Assembly (NCBI GenBank): GCA_965202875.1
Contig: OZ241870.1
Span: 5,146,001 to 5,210,000 of the forward strand
Reading direction: 5' to 3'
Length of the DNA: 64,000 bases
From: HK1 sp965202875
Lineage (GTDB): Bacteria > Pseudomonadota > Gammaproteobacteria > HK1
The notes under the pieces were generated by a model. It did no database searches and was not told the DNA's origin. It saw only the letters and a program-made list of their open reading frames with translations. This document shows positions 16,416 to 25,067 of this stretch, in pieces (the first letter of the stretch is position 1; every line of letters starts with the position of its first letter). The position numbers and the translations under genes were made by a program.

Positions 16416-18935
16416 TCAATCTCCCTCCCGCATCGCATCCGCCGCGCGCAGGATCGCCTCCGGCGTGGCCGGTGCGTCGAGGGGCGGCACGCGGCCCGGG
16501 GCGAGGCTCGCGAGCGCGTGGGTGAGGGCGGAGAACACCGAGAGCGCAAGCATCAGCGGCGGCTCGCCGACCGCCTTCGAGCGGTGGATGGTGGGCTCGC
16601 GGTTGCGGCCCGGCTCGAACAGGGCGACGCGGAAATCGGCCGGCACGTCCGAGCAGGTCGGGATCTTGTAGGTGGAGGGGGCGTGGGTGAGCAGCCGGCC
16701 GTCCTCGCCGAAGACCAACTCCTCGGTGGTCAGCCATCCCATCCCCTGCACGAAGGCGCCTTCGATCTGGCCCATGTCGATGGCCGGGTTCAGCGAGCGG
16801 CCGGCGTCGTGGAGGACGTCCACTCGATCCACGCGCATCTCGCCGGTGGCGGTGTCGACGGTCACCTCGGAGCACGCGGCGCCGCCGGCGAAGTACAGGA
16901 AGGGGCGCCCGCTCGCGGTGTCGCGGTCCCAGGAGATCTTGGGGGTCGCGTAGTAGCCGGTGGAGGAGAGCGACACGCGCTCGGTGAACGCGAGGGCCGC
17001 CAGCCGCTCGAAGGGGACGGCCTCCGCCCCGACCCGCACCCTGCCGTTCTCGAACGCGACGTCGGCCTCGCGCACCTGGAAGAGCCGCGCGGCGAGCCCG
17101 GCGAGACGGCCCCGGATGGCGCGCGCGGCCCGTTGCGCGGCCATGCCGTTCAGATCCGAGCCGGCCGAGGCGGCGGTCGCCGCGGTGTTCGGCACCTTGT
17201 CGGTGCGCGTCGCGGTGATCCGTACCCGCCCGGCCCCGATCCCGAGCTCCTCCGCCACCACCTGCGCGACCTTGACGTAGAGCCCCTGCCCCATCTCCGT
17301 GCCGCCGTGGTTGACCTGCACCGAGCCGTCGGTGAAGACGTGGACCAGCGCGCCGGCCTGGTTGAGATGCTTCAGGGTGAACGAGATCCCGAACTTGACC
17401 GGGGTGAGCGCGATCCCCTTGCGCAAGGTTCCGCCGTACGCGCCGCGCTGCGCCCGGGCATTGAACCGTGCGATCTCCCGCCGCCGCTCCGCGTAGCCGG
17501 CGGTGCGTTCGAGCCGCCGGAGGAGACGGCGGAGGAGGCCGTGCTCCTCCACCCGCATCCCGTAGGGGGTCACGTCCCGCTCCCGTGCGTATAGGTTGCG
17601 CTTGCGCACGAGCAGCGGGTCGAGCCCGAGGGTGATGGCCACCGCATCCATCATCCGCTCGGCGGACAACATGCCCTGCGGCCCGCCGAAGCCGCGGAAC
17701 GCGGTGTTCGACACCGTGTCGGTGCGCACCCGCCGGGAGTGGATCCGCACCGCCGGGTAGTAGTAGGCGTTGTCGGCGTGGAACATGGCCCGGTCGTTCA
17801 CGCCGAGGGAGAGGTCGGCCGAGCAGCCGCAGCGGGCGTTGAGCTCGACGTCGACGCCTTCGAGCACGCCCTCGCGGTCGAAGCCGCAGCGCCAGTCGAC
17901 GCGGAAGTCGTGGCGCTTGCCGGTCATGGTCATGTCGTCGTCGCGGTCGAGGCGCAGCTTCGCCGGCCGTCCGGTCACCCGCGCGGCCAGCGCGGCGAGG
18001 CAGGCCCATTGCGCGGCCTGCGACTCCTTGCCGCCGAATGCGCCGCCCATCCGCCGGCATTCGCACACCACCGCGGCGTTGGGCACGCCGAGCATGGCGG
18101 CGACGAGGTGCTGCACCTCGGAGGGATGCTGGGTGGAGGAATGGACCCGCATCTCGTCGTCCTCGCCGGGGACGGCCAGGGCGACCTGCCCTTCGAGATA
18201 GAAGTGGTCCTGGCCGCCGATGCGCAGGCGGCCTTCGATCCGGTGCGGGGCGGCGGCGATGGCGGGCGCGGGCTCGCCGCGCCGGAACTCGTAGGGCGCC
18301 TGCACCTCGGCCCCGGCGGCGAGGCCCTGGTCTACGGTGACGGCGGGGGGACGGGCATCGACCTCGATGCGGGCGCGGCGCGCGGCGCGGCGGGCCGCGT
18401 CGCGGGTCTCGGCGACAACCGCGAACACCACCTGTCCGTGAAAGCGGATCTCGCCGCCGGCGAGGATCGGATCGTCTCCGTGCGCGGCGGGGCTGCAATC
18501 GTTCGTTCCGGGGACGTCGGCCGCGGTCAGCACCGCCAGCACCCCGGGAGAGGCCCGCACCGCGTCGAGATCGAGCGAGCGGATCGTTCCGCGCGCGGGC
18601 GCGGCAGCCGGCGCGGCTGCGCCGGGGGCAGGGCCGGGGCCGGCGCCCGTGGCGTAGCCGGGGACCACGTGCACCGTCCCCGCGGGCTCGGGCAGGTCGT
18701 CGACGTAGGCGGCGGTCCCCTGCACGTGGCGGATGGCGCTGTCGTGGGGAAGGGCGAGGCCGACGCTCGCGCCCGCGCCGAGGCCCGGCCGGCTCGCGAG
18801 CGCGGCGTTGGTGATGGGCGAGGCGGGGTCCGTCATCGATCGGTTTCGTGCCGCGGAAGCAGAAGCGGCGCCGGATCGGGAACGCTTCCCGGCCGTTCCC
18901 GCATTCGCATCTTCCACCTTCCTCCCGGCGTGCAT
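16416..18935 (-). CDS. xdhB: Xanthine dehydrogenase, molybdopterin-binding large subunit
   Basis: This 839-residue subunit carries the molybdenum cofactor and active site of xanthine dehydrogenase, which oxidises hypoxanthine and xanthine to urate. Diagnostic sites are HDSAIRHVQGTAAYVDD near the N-terminus, MGGAFGGKESQ, TAFRGFGGPQG with the active-site Arg/Phe, and the C-terminal SKAVGEPPLMLALSVF with the catalytic Glu. The ATG at 18935 has a GGAGACGGAG site directly before it and lies 12 bp after xdhA; a second ATG at 18836 is an alternative. A short Pro/Ala stretch near residues 100-115 looks like a tolerated insertion. Confidence 0.93.
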   Translation of the reverse strand: MHAGRKVEDANAGTAGKRSRSGAASASAARNRSMTDPASPITNAALASRPGLGAGASVGLALPHDSAIRHVQGTAAYVDDLPEPAGTVHVVPGYATGAGPGPAPGAAAPAAAPARGTIRSLDLDAVRASPGVLAVLTAADVPGTNDCSPAAHGDDPILAGGEIRFHGQVVFAVVAETRDAARRAARRARIEVDARPPAVTVDQGLAAGAEVQAPYEFRRGEPAPAIAAAPHRIEGRLRIGGQDHFYLEGQVALAVPGEDDEMRVHSSTQHPSEVQHLVAAMLGVPNAAVVCECRRMGGAFGGKESQAAQWACLAALAARVTGRPAKLRLDRDDDMTMTGKRHDFRVDWRCGFDREGVLEGVDVELNARCGCSADLSLGVNDRAMFHADNAYYYPAVRIHSRRVRTDTVSNTAFRGFGGPQGMLSAERMMDAVAITLGLDPLLVRKRNLYARERDVTPYGMRVEEHGLLRRLLRRLERTAGYAERRREIARFNARAQRGAYGGTLRKGIALTPVKFGISFTLKHLNQAGALVHVFTDGSVQVNHGGTEMGQGLYVKVAQVVAEELGIGAGRVRITATRTDKVPNTAATAASAGSDLNGMAAQRAARAIRGRLAGLAARLFQVREADVAFENGRVRVGAEAVPFERLAALAFTERVSLSSTGYYATPKISWDRDTASGRPFLYFAGGAACSEVTVDTATGEMRVDRVDVLHDAGRSLNPAIDMGQIEGAFVQGMGWLTTEELVFGEDGRLLTHAPSTYKIPTCSDVPADFRVALFEPGRNREPTIHRSKAVGEPPLMLALSVFSALTHALASLAPGRVPPLDAPATPEAILRAADAMREGD

Positions 18936-18947
18936 CTCCGTCTCCGA

Positions 18948-20414
18948 TCAGGTGTCCCGGTGGCCGGTGATCCGGGTCTCGGCCGTGGGACGGCCCGCGA
19001 TCTCGGCAAGCGCCTTCAGGAACAGGGTCTTCGCGACCCTCGTCCGGTAGGCGGCGCTCGCGCGGTGGTCGTCGATGGGGGAGAAGTCCTCCGTGAGCGC
19101 TTCGGCGGCGGCGGGCCAGCCCGCGGGGTCGGAGAGCCGAAGCCCGGCGGCGGCGCACTCGGCGTTCGACGCCCGTTTCGGAACCGCGGCCATCCCGCCG
19201 TAGGCGATGCGGGCCTCGGTGACGCGGTCTTTCTCGATCCGGAAGCGGAACGCGCCGAGCAGGGCGGAGATGTCCTGGTCGAAGCGTTTCGAGATCTTGT
19301 AGCAACGGAAGTGCTCGCCGGCGGCAAGGCGCGGCACGATGATGCGGGTGAGGATCTCGCCGGGCGCGCGGTCCTGGCGGCCGTAGCCGAGGAAGAAGTC
19401 TTCGAGGGGAAGCCGCCGGCGTCTCTCCCCGCGGCGGAGCGCGATGGAGGCGTCGAGCGCGATCAGCACCGGCGGCGAATCGCCGATCGGGGAGCCGTTG
19501 GCGATGTTCCCGCCGACGGTGCCGGCGGCGCGCACCTGCTTCGAGCCGAGGCGGCGCAGCATCTCGCCGACGTCGGGGTCGATGCCGCGCAGCGCGTCTT
19601 CGGCCTCGGTGTAGGTGGCGGCGGCGCCGATCTCGATCCGGTCGCTCGTCTCCCGGACCTCGTGCAGAGACGCGACGCGGCCGGTGTGCACGATGCGCGG
19701 CAGCGGGCGAAGCTGCTTGGTGATCCAGAGGCCCACGTCCGTCGCTCCGCCGACGATGGTCGCGTCGGGGTGGCGCACGCAGAGCGCGGCAAGCGCATCC
19801 TCGGTGGCCGGGGCGGCGAAGAACGTATCGTCGTTGCCGATGAAGAGGTCGGCATCGCCGGCGATCGAGGCGAGCCGCGCGGCGGTCTCGGGAGCGCGCT
19901 CCGCGCAGGCGTCCCCGGCCTCGCCGGTGCAGCAGGAGAGCGCCGCGTCCGCGATCGGGCGATAGCCGGTGCAGCGGCAGAGGTTGCCGGCGAGCCCGTC
20001 GTTCACGGCGGCCCGGTCCGGGCGCTTGCCCGAATGGTAGAGGGTGAACAGGCTCATCACGAAACCGGGGGTACAGAAGCCGCACTGGGAGGCGTGCGCG
20101 TCGACCAGCGCGCGCTGCACGGGATGCAGCCGATCGCTCGACGGCGCGAGGTCGTCCACGGTGACGATCTCGGCCCCGTCGATCATCCCGAGGAGGTGGA
20201 TGCAGCTATTGACCGGTTCGTAGACGAGCCGGCCGGCGCGAAGCCGCCCCACGGCGACGGTGCAGGCCCCGCAGTCGCCCTCCGCGCAGCCTTCCTTGGT
20301 GCCGCAGGCGCGTTCGCGCAGGCGGAGGTAGTCGAGCAGGGTCTCGGCCGGGGCGACGTCGCGCAGCTCGACGACCCGGCCGCGGCGGACGAAGCGGACG
20401 ACCTCGCGGGGCAA
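18948..20414 (-). CDS. xdhA: Xanthine dehydrogenase, iron-sulfur/FAD small subunit
   Basis: This 488-residue subunit has two [2Fe-2S] domains (ligands in CGTKEGCAEGDCGAC, then CGFCTPG and NLCRCTGYRPI) followed by an FAD-binding domain containing IVGGATDVGLW and AAGTVGGNIANGSPIGD. It transfers electrons from the XdhB molybdenum site to NAD+. I chose the TTG at 20414, preceded by GGGAAGG, because it begins immediately before the conserved VVRFVRRGRVVEL; the open frame continues upstream through a decayed copy of the same start. Confidence 0.92.
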   Translation of the reverse strand: MPREVVRFVRRGRVVELRDVAPAETLLDYLRLRERACGTKEGCAEGDCGACTVAVGRLRAGRLVYEPVNSCIHLLGMIDGAEIVTVDDLAPSSDRLHPVQRALVDAHASQCGFCTPGFVMSLFTLYHSGKRPDRAAVNDGLAGNLCRCTGYRPIADAALSCCTGEAGDACAERAPETAARLASIAGDADLFIGNDDTFFAAPATEDALAALCVRHPDATIVGGATDVGLWITKQLRPLPRIVHTGRVASLHEVRETSDRIEIGAAATYTEAEDALRGIDPDVGEMLRRLGSKQVRAAGTVGGNIANGSPIGDSPPVLIALDASIALRRGERRRRLPLEDFFLGYGRQDRAPGEILTRIIVPRLAAGEHFRCYKISKRFDQDISALLGAFRFRIEKDRVTEARIAYGGMAAVPKRASNAECAAAGLRLSDPAGWPAAAEALTEDFSPIDDHRASAAYRTRVAKTLFLKALAEIAGRPTAETRITGHRDT

Positions 20415-20520
20415 CTCAGCCTTCCCGGTGGGCCGGGCGCCTGCCGGCGCAGCGCAACGGCTTGCAGTGGCGGCGCCACCCGAAACCGGCGATGCCGAAG
20501 CGGACGACCTCTCGCGGCAC
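20415..20520 (-). repeat. Decayed copy of the xdhA start
   Basis: On the minus strand GTGCCGCGAGAGGTCGTCCG (start-like GTG at 20520) repeats the real xdhA start TTGCCCCGCGAGGTCGTCCG 106 bp later, and both are preceded by a near-identical GGGGAAGCTGA/GGGAAGGCTGA. The copy includes the uraH stop region, so the duplicated unit spanned the uraH-xdhA junction. Confidence 0.85.
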
Positions 20521-20523
20521 GGT

Positions 20524-20877
20524 TCAGCTTCCCCGGTAGGTCGAGTATCCGTAAGCGGAGAGGAGCAGCGGGACGTGGTAATGCCGGTCGGGGTCGGAGA
20601 TGCCGAAGCGGACGGGGATCTCGTCGAGGAAGGGAGGGTCCGTGCCGACACCGTGCCGGGCGCGAAGATACGTGCCGGCGCCGAAGCGCAGCTCGTAACG
20701 CCCGGCGGCAAGCGCGTCGCCTTCGAGCAGAGGCGCGCCGGTGCGCCCGTCGGCGTTGGTGATCACCGTCTTCAGGTGCCGCGCACCCTCACCGGCCGTC
20801 CAGAGCTCGATGACGAGGCCGGCAGCCGGTGTGCCCGCCATCGTGTCCAGCACGTGGGTGGTCAATCGTCCCGTCAC
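20524..20877 (-). CDS. uraH: 5-hydroxyisourate hydrolase (transthyretin-like)
   Basis: This 117-residue protein hydrolyses 5-hydroxyisourate, the product of urate oxidation. It has the family N-terminal TTHVLDTMAGTPAAG with the active-site His, a central FLDEIPVRFGISD, the HYHVPLLLSAYGYSTY block and the signature C-terminal tetrapeptide YRGS. The GTG at 20877 is preceded by GGAGGAAG and gives the standard length. It sits directly upstream of xdhA, consistent with purine degradation; no urate oxidase or OHCU decarboxylase gene is in the window. Confidence 0.93.
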   Translation of the reverse strand: MTGRLTTHVLDTMAGTPAAGLVIELWTAGEGARHLKTVITNADGRTGAPLLEGDALAAGRYELRFGAGTYLRARHGVGTDPPFLDEIPVRFGISDPDRHYHVPLLLSAYGYSTYRGS

Positions 20878-20994
20878 CGCAGCTTCCTCCGCCGGTGTCC
20901 GCCCCTCTTGCCGCCGCCTGTTGTTCGAACCGCCGATCCAGGCGGAATGTACGGGACAATGCCGGCGCCGCCAACCGGTGATCGCCGCCTTCCG

Positions 20995-21031
20995 GGGCGA
21001 TCCGGCTCCGGAAGGCGATGCCTCCGGTTGG
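20995..21031 (-). repeat. Decayed copy of the hugZ 3' end
   Basis: Downstream of hugZ the minus strand reads GGIAFRSR, echoing RGITFRNR just before the hugZ stop. At DNA level CCGGAAGGCGATGCC (near 21008) repeats CCGGAAGGTGATGCC (near 21057), an offset of about 49 bp. Confidence 0.65.
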
Positions 21032-21625
21032 TCAGGCCTCACCCTCTTGTCGATTCCGGAAGGTGATGCCCCGTACCGCATTCGGAAGACGGCCGGCCGT
21101 CGGGGATGAATCATCGAATCGGAGGTCGTTCACCCGGCGGAGCGCATCGAGGGCCGGACCTTCGATGCGAAAGGCCTGGCCGAAGCCCTTGACGAAGGTT
21201 CCGCGACGGGGAACGAGGGCGAAGAGCCGGAAGTCCTGAAGTGGGCGGATGAGCCCCATCACCTCGCCGAACTTGCGTTCGAAGAGATCCATCACCGTGC
21301 GCCAGTGGGCGGTGTCGCGCTCCACCCGCTCCGCGCCGCACTCGAAGACGAGGCGGCGCCGGGTGAAGAGCTCGGAGGTCGCGGATTCGTCCTCGATGAC
21401 GAAGACGCTCGCGCGGCCGGTGGCGGCGAGGTGGCCGGTGTGCCGGGCGAGGTCGCTGATGCAGATGTAGAACGCGTTGTCGCCGGTGCGCACGAATGGT
21501 GCGTAGCTCGCCTCGGGATCGCCGCCCGCGGAGGCCGTCGCCATCAGCAGGGTCTTGAAACCGCCCAGGAAGGCCGCCGCCTCCCGCGCGGTCTCATCGC
21601 CCGGATCCCTGAACCGCTCGGTCAC
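21032..21625 (-). CDS. HugZ-like heme utilisation / split-barrel flavin-fold protein
   Basis: This 197-residue protein has the pyridoxamine-phosphate-oxidase-like split barrel seen in HugZ heme oxygenases: EASYAPFVRTGDNAFYICIS, LARHTGHLAATGRASVFVIE and the later FALVPRRGTFVKGFGQAFRI. HugZ proteins bind or degrade heme in some bacteria; related members bind flavin, so the activity is not certain. The ATG at 21625 gives the expected N-terminus. It is transcribed in the same direction as uraH-xdhA-xdhB after a short gap. Confidence 0.75.
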   Translation of the reverse strand: MTERFRDPGDETAREAAAFLGGFKTLLMATASAGGDPEASYAPFVRTGDNAFYICISDLARHTGHLAATGRASVFVIEDESATSELFTRRRLVFECGAERVERDTAHWRTVMDLFERKFGEVMGLIRPLQDFRLFALVPRRGTFVKGFGQAFRIEGPALDALRRVNDLRFDDSSPTAGRLPNAVRGITFRNRQEGEA

Positions 21626-21742
21626 GGGTGGTCTCCCGGCATCGGGGCAGACGGCTCCGGAACGACTTCACGGGCCGCGACCCCGCTTTCTCCACGCGGA
21701 CATCCCGCGGTTGTGGGCGCGGAAAGCCGGGCGGCGCCCCCT

Positions 21743-21919
21743 GCCCGCGCCCGTCGATGACGCGGCCGTCGCCGGCGGGGCGCGCAGCCTCGCGCCCGGA
21801 CCCACCTCGGCGCCCGGACCCACCGCGGCGATGCGACCGGCCTCGACGTACACCGCACCGTCCTCGACCATGCGGTTCCCGGCGTCCGCCACCAGGACGG
21901 CGGCGTTCCCGATGAGCAG
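21743..21919 (-). pseudogene. N-terminal remnant of an amidohydrolase (8-oxoguanine deaminase-like)
   Basis: The minus strand reads SLLIGNAAVLVADAGNRM then EDGAVYVEAGRIAAVGPGAE, the typical N-terminus of the cytosine/8-oxoguanine deaminase and TrzA-like amidohydrolases. After a frameshift it continues GDGRVIDGRGQ, the usual next strand, and then the similarity ends. The expected ATG before LLIGNA is a CTG. Only about 60 of roughly 450 residues remain. Its place beside xdh and uraH suggests a lost purine-deaminating gene (inference). A MITE lies just beyond its 5' end. Confidence 0.65.
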
Positions 21920-21969
21920 GCTCGTCTCCTCCCGGCAATCCTCGCGAGCGCCAAGCGTACACCTGTTCG

Positions 21970-22148
21970 TTGCATAAAATCTCTGCCCGTACACACGTCC
22001 ACTGCACAAAATACGACGGTTCCCGGCCGAAGCAGCGTGTGGCTCAAGTTCACCGCCAGTGAGGATAAGCCACACGCGGGAATGACGGGCTTTTGCGAAG
22101 TCTGCCTCCGGCTCGACCGAGAGGAACAACGGGCCTTTGTTTATGCAA
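21970..22148. mobile_element. MITE with TTGCATAAA ends, copy A (179 bp)
   Basis: The element is bounded by TTGCATAAA and its exact inverse TTTATGCAA. Its interior shares AGCGTGTGGCTCAAGTTCAC and CGCCAGTGAGGAT with copy B at 25296-25514, plus a CGGGAATGACGGGCTT palindrome half. There is no coding capacity. It sits between the deaminase remnant and ackA. Confidence 0.82.
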
Positions 22149-22382
22149 CAATCGGGTACACCGGCCGGCGCGCGGATGCTCCGGGTCGCGGGATGTCCGG
22201 GGAGCGTTTCGAGCTTGAACGCCCCGGGTGCGCCCGCCCCCGATCCCCGGGCGACGTCCCAGGCGGATGTCCCGGGCCGCGGGGACCCCCCGGACGGCGC
22301 CCCAAGGCCGCATCGGATCGCGGCGTCTCCCCGGCTCCGGGCCATGCGCTACCCTCGCCGCCCGGTCCGGGAGGTATCGAAA

Positions 22383-23606
22383 GTGAACGTGCTCGTCCTC
22401 AACTGCGGCTCCTCGTCGCTCAAGTTCCAGCTCGTGGATTCCACGACCGAGTCCCGGCTTGCGCGGGGCGTCGTCGAGCGCATCGGCGGGCAGGCGCTGT
22501 GCACGTACCAGCCTCGTCACGGAGAAGCCTGCAAGCACGCGGAGCCGGTCCGCGACCACGCCGGCGCGGTCGAGAGGGTGATGCGCTGGCTCACGGGCGC
22601 CGGCGACGGCGCCGGGGTGATCGCCTCCCCAAACGAGGTGCACGCGGTCGGCCACCGCGTCGTGCACGGCGGCGAGCGCTTCCGCACCCACGCCCGGATC
22701 GATGCCGGCGTCATCCGCGGGATCGAGGACTGCATGGACCTCGCGCCGCTGCACAACCCGGCGAACCTGAGCGGTGTCCGGGCCGCCCGCGCCCTGCTCG
22801 GCGAAGGCGTGCCGATGGTCGCGGTGTTCGACACCGCGTTCCACTCGACGATGCCCGAGGCGTCCTATCTCTACGCGATCCCGTACCAGCTCTACCGCCG
22901 CCACCGCATCAGGCGCTACGGCTTCCACGGCGCCTCCCACGCCTACCTCGCCCGGCGCTACGCCGAGCTCGCCGGGCGGCCCCGAGACGCCGTCGACCTC
23001 ATCACCCTGCACCTCGGCAACGGCTGCTCGGCCTGCGCGATCAGGCAGGGCCGCTCCTTCGCCACGTCGATGGGATTCACGCCGCTCGAAGGGCTGGTGA
23101 TGGGCACCCGCTCCGGGGACGTCGACCCCTCGCTCGTCGAGCTGATCGCGATCAAGGAGGGGATGAGCCTGGGGGAGACGAACAGCCTTCTCAACAAGCA
23201 GTCGGGGCTGTTCGGGGTCTCCGGGCTCACCAACGACATGCGCGAGCTGCTCGACGAGGAGCGCGAGCACGGGGACCGGCGCGCGACCTTGGCCATCGAT
23301 CTGTTCGTGCGTCGCGTCAAGCACTACGTCGGGGCGTATCTCGCGGAGCTCGGCGGGGCCGAGGCGATCGTGTTCAGCGGAGGCATCGGCGAGAACTCGC
23401 CCGAACTCCGGCGGCGCGTGTGCGACGGGCTCGGCCGGCTCGGCATCGAGCTCGACCGGGAGAGGAACGCCGCCCTCCCGCCCGGTGCGGAGGGCGAGGT
23501 GGGCGCTGGTGGCGCAAGGATCCGGCTCGCGGTCATCCCCACCGACGAAGAACTCATGATCGCGCGCGAGACGGTCGCGGTGCTCGCCGGTGTCCGGCAC
23601 AGTTGA
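22383..23606 (+). CDS. ackA: Acetate kinase
   Basis: This 407-residue enzyme interconverts acetyl phosphate plus ADP with acetate plus ATP. It has the N-terminal LVLNCGSSSLKFQL, VGHRVVHGGERF, the catalytic region FDTAFHSTMPE, RYGFHGASHAYLA, and the nucleotide-binding FSGGIGENSPELR. The GTG at 22383 with GGGAGG about 12 bases upstream gives the standard N-terminus; upstream codons run through MITE-flanking DNA. No phosphotransacetylase gene is adjacent. The length and all motifs look intact. Confidence 0.95.
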   Translation: MNVLVLNCGSSSLKFQLVDSTTESRLARGVVERIGGQALCTYQPRHGEACKHAEPVRDHAGAVERVMRWLTGAGDGAGVIASPNEVHAVGHRVVHGGERFRTHARIDAGVIRGIEDCMDLAPLHNPANLSGVRAARALLGEGVPMVAVFDTAFHSTMPEASYLYAIPYQLYRRHRIRRYGFHGASHAYLARRYAELAGRPRDAVDLITLHLGNGCSACAIRQGRSFATSMGFTPLEGLVMGTRSGDVDPSLVELIAIKEGMSLGETNSLLNKQSGLFGVSGLTNDMRELLDEEREHGDRRATLAIDLFVRRVKHYVGAYLAELGGAEAIVFSGGIGENSPELRRRVCDGLGRLGIELDRERNAALPPGAEGEVGAGGARIRLAVIPTDEELMIARETVAVLAGVRHS

Positions 23607-23649
23607 GCAGGGCGTCGCCGCGCATCGTCGGCCCGGCGCCGCTCCGGGC

Positions 23650-23700
23650 ATTGGATGGAAACGGATGCTGATCCCTTCGAGGGCGCGGCCGTGTGCCTCC
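23650..23700 (-). repeat. Decayed copy of the 3' end of the TIGR02466 gene
   Basis: The minus strand here reads GRALEGISIRFHP, echoing GRALERISISFNF encoded 151 bp upstream in the gene. The DNA match ATGCTGATCC(C/G)TTCGAGGGCG occurs at 23665 and 23816 on the plus strand. This is a local duplication that left a copy behind the stop. Confidence 0.75.
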
Positions 23701-24552
23701 TCATCCGCCTCCGTGTCCGCTCCCCCACCTCGCCAGCAGATCCGCCCGCACCACCTCGTTGGCCGGCGCGGCGGCCGGGTCGAGGTCCTTGCGGCGCTGC
23801 CGGAAGTTGAAGCTTATGCTGATCCGTTCGAGGGCGCGGCCGTCCGCCGCTATTTCCCCGCCCGCCGCCGGCGATTCCCATTCCGTGCGCGCGGAATCGC
23901 GGGACGGCCGCGGAGCGGGCGCGTCCTCGCCGGCGCTTTCTCCCGCACTCCCGCTCCTCCCCGCCACGTTCGGCTGCGTGGAATGGACGAGCCATCCGGG
24001 GAACGCGACGAGCCGGCCGGCCACGGGCTGGTAGTAGACCTCGCCCCACGTATGGGCGGAGCGGCGCTTCGGATCGAAGTACGGGGTGATCACGTGCGCC
24101 TGCGGGCGCGGATCGGTGAGGCAGAGCAGGCCGCAGTCATCCGGTGTGCGCACGTAGTACACGCCGCTCCACAGTGCATGGGGATGGGTGTGGTGGCGGT
24201 TGAACGCGCCGGGAGGATTGACGTTCGCCCACATCGAATCGCAAGCCGGCTCGTAGGCGTCGTCGTAGCCCTGGTCCGTGAACACGCCGTGGATCAGCTC
24301 GAAGATCTCGTGGGTGAGGGCGGTGAACTCCGCCCGCAGGTGCATGTCGGTCGCGCTGTGCCAGCCCCCGAGCTGCGGCACGTTCGAGCGGAACGTCCCC
24401 CCGGGGTCCCGCTCCCGCCACGCGCGGACGTCCTCGACGAGGCGCGCGTTGAGCTTCCCGGCCTGCACGAGATCGGTGTAATAGACCGGCGTCGGGAAGA
24501 AGGAGTCCCGCGCCATGCGCTTCTTGCGCGCGGGTACGGCTTCGTCCGTCAT
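23701..24552 (-). CDS. TIGR02466-type putative 2-oxoglutarate/Fe(II) oxygenase
   Basis: This 283-residue protein matches the TIGR02466 group of putative 2OG-Fe(II) oxygenases. Typical are the N-terminal FFPTPVYYTDL, the iron-site region NRHHTHPHALWSGVYYV, and AGRLVAFPGWLVHST followed by RISISFNF. A hydrophilic insert (about residues 200-230, rich in Ser, Gly, Ala and Pro) separates the last two blocks and is not usual. The substrate is unknown. The ATG at 24552 gives the expected start and leaves about 90 bp to a small divergent ORF. Confidence 0.75.
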   Translation of the reverse strand: MTDEAVPARKKRMARDSFFPTPVYYTDLVQAGKLNARLVEDVRAWRERDPGGTFRSNVPQLGGWHSATDMHLRAEFTALTHEIFELIHGVFTDQGYDDAYEPACDSMWANVNPPGAFNRHHTHPHALWSGVYYVRTPDDCGLLCLTDPRPQAHVITPYFDPKRRSAHTWGEVYYQPVAGRLVAFPGWLVHSTQPNVAGRSGSAGESAGEDAPAPRPSRDSARTEWESPAAGGEIAADGRALERISISFNFRQRRKDLDPAAAPANEVVRADLLARWGSGHGGG

Positions 24553-24641
24553 CGTTCCGGCGGCCTCCCGGTCGGACCGTGCGCCGCGCCCGGTCGGGCC
24601 GGCGGCGGGCGGTCGCGGCAAGCATAGCCGATACCCGGCGG

Positions 24642-24830
24642 ATGGCCCGCCCTTCCGCGCTCCTCTCCCTGTTCAACCTGCTCCCGGGGCCGGACGGCGA
24701 CGGGGGAACGCGCCGCGTCCTGCCGCCGCTTCCGCCCGAGTCCATCGGCTGCGCCGACGGTTGGGAGCGGATCGAACGCGGACTCGCGACCATCGTCGAG
24801 GAAGTGCGTCGCACCCGTGACGGCGGTTGA
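24642..24830 (+). CDS. Small hypothetical protein (62 aa)
   Basis: I do not recognise this 62-residue ORF. It begins MARPSALLSLFNLLPG and ends in an amphipathic segment, WERIERGLATIVEEVRR. It is divergent from the TIGR02466 gene and is followed directly by a toxin-antitoxin relic. Reality is uncertain. Confidence 0.3.
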   Translation: MARPSALLSLFNLLPGPDGDGGTRRVLPPLPPESIGCADGWERIERGLATIVEEVRRTRDGG

Positions 24831-25063
24831 GGGCGGGCTGGTCGAGGCGCGGTTCTCCGAGGTCATCTGCCATGCGCGCGCAGGGAAGACGCGTGCGGCG
24901 GCGTCCGCGTGGTGCACGCCGTCTCATCTGCCATGCGCGCGCAGGGAAGACCGTCACCGTATCCCGTCGTGGCGAGCCGGTGGCCGAAACCCGTCCGGTC
25001 CCGCGGAGCTCCGAGACGATCGAGGAAGGGCTCGACGAGCTCGAACGGCGCGGGGCGCTCGTA
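24829..25063 (+). pseudogene. Broken Phd/YefM-type antitoxin gene
   Basis: Pieces read VEARFSEVICHARAGKT in one frame and ICHARAGKTVTVSRRGEP then VAETRPVP in another, which is the Phd/YefM N-terminal domain. ETIEEGLDELERRGALV follows, a plausible antitoxin tail. A 27-bp block (CATCTGCCATGCGCGCGCAG and the following 7 bases) is directly repeated at 24864 and 24925, shifting the frame. No intact toxin gene follows. Confidence 0.7.
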
Positions 25064-25067
25064 CCCC

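Noticed and set aside
16372..20085. A 1237-codon minus-strand open frame across xdhB and xdhA
   Set aside because: It is an out-of-frame shadow of the xanthine dehydrogenase genes, made almost wholly of Arg, Ala, Pro and Gly.
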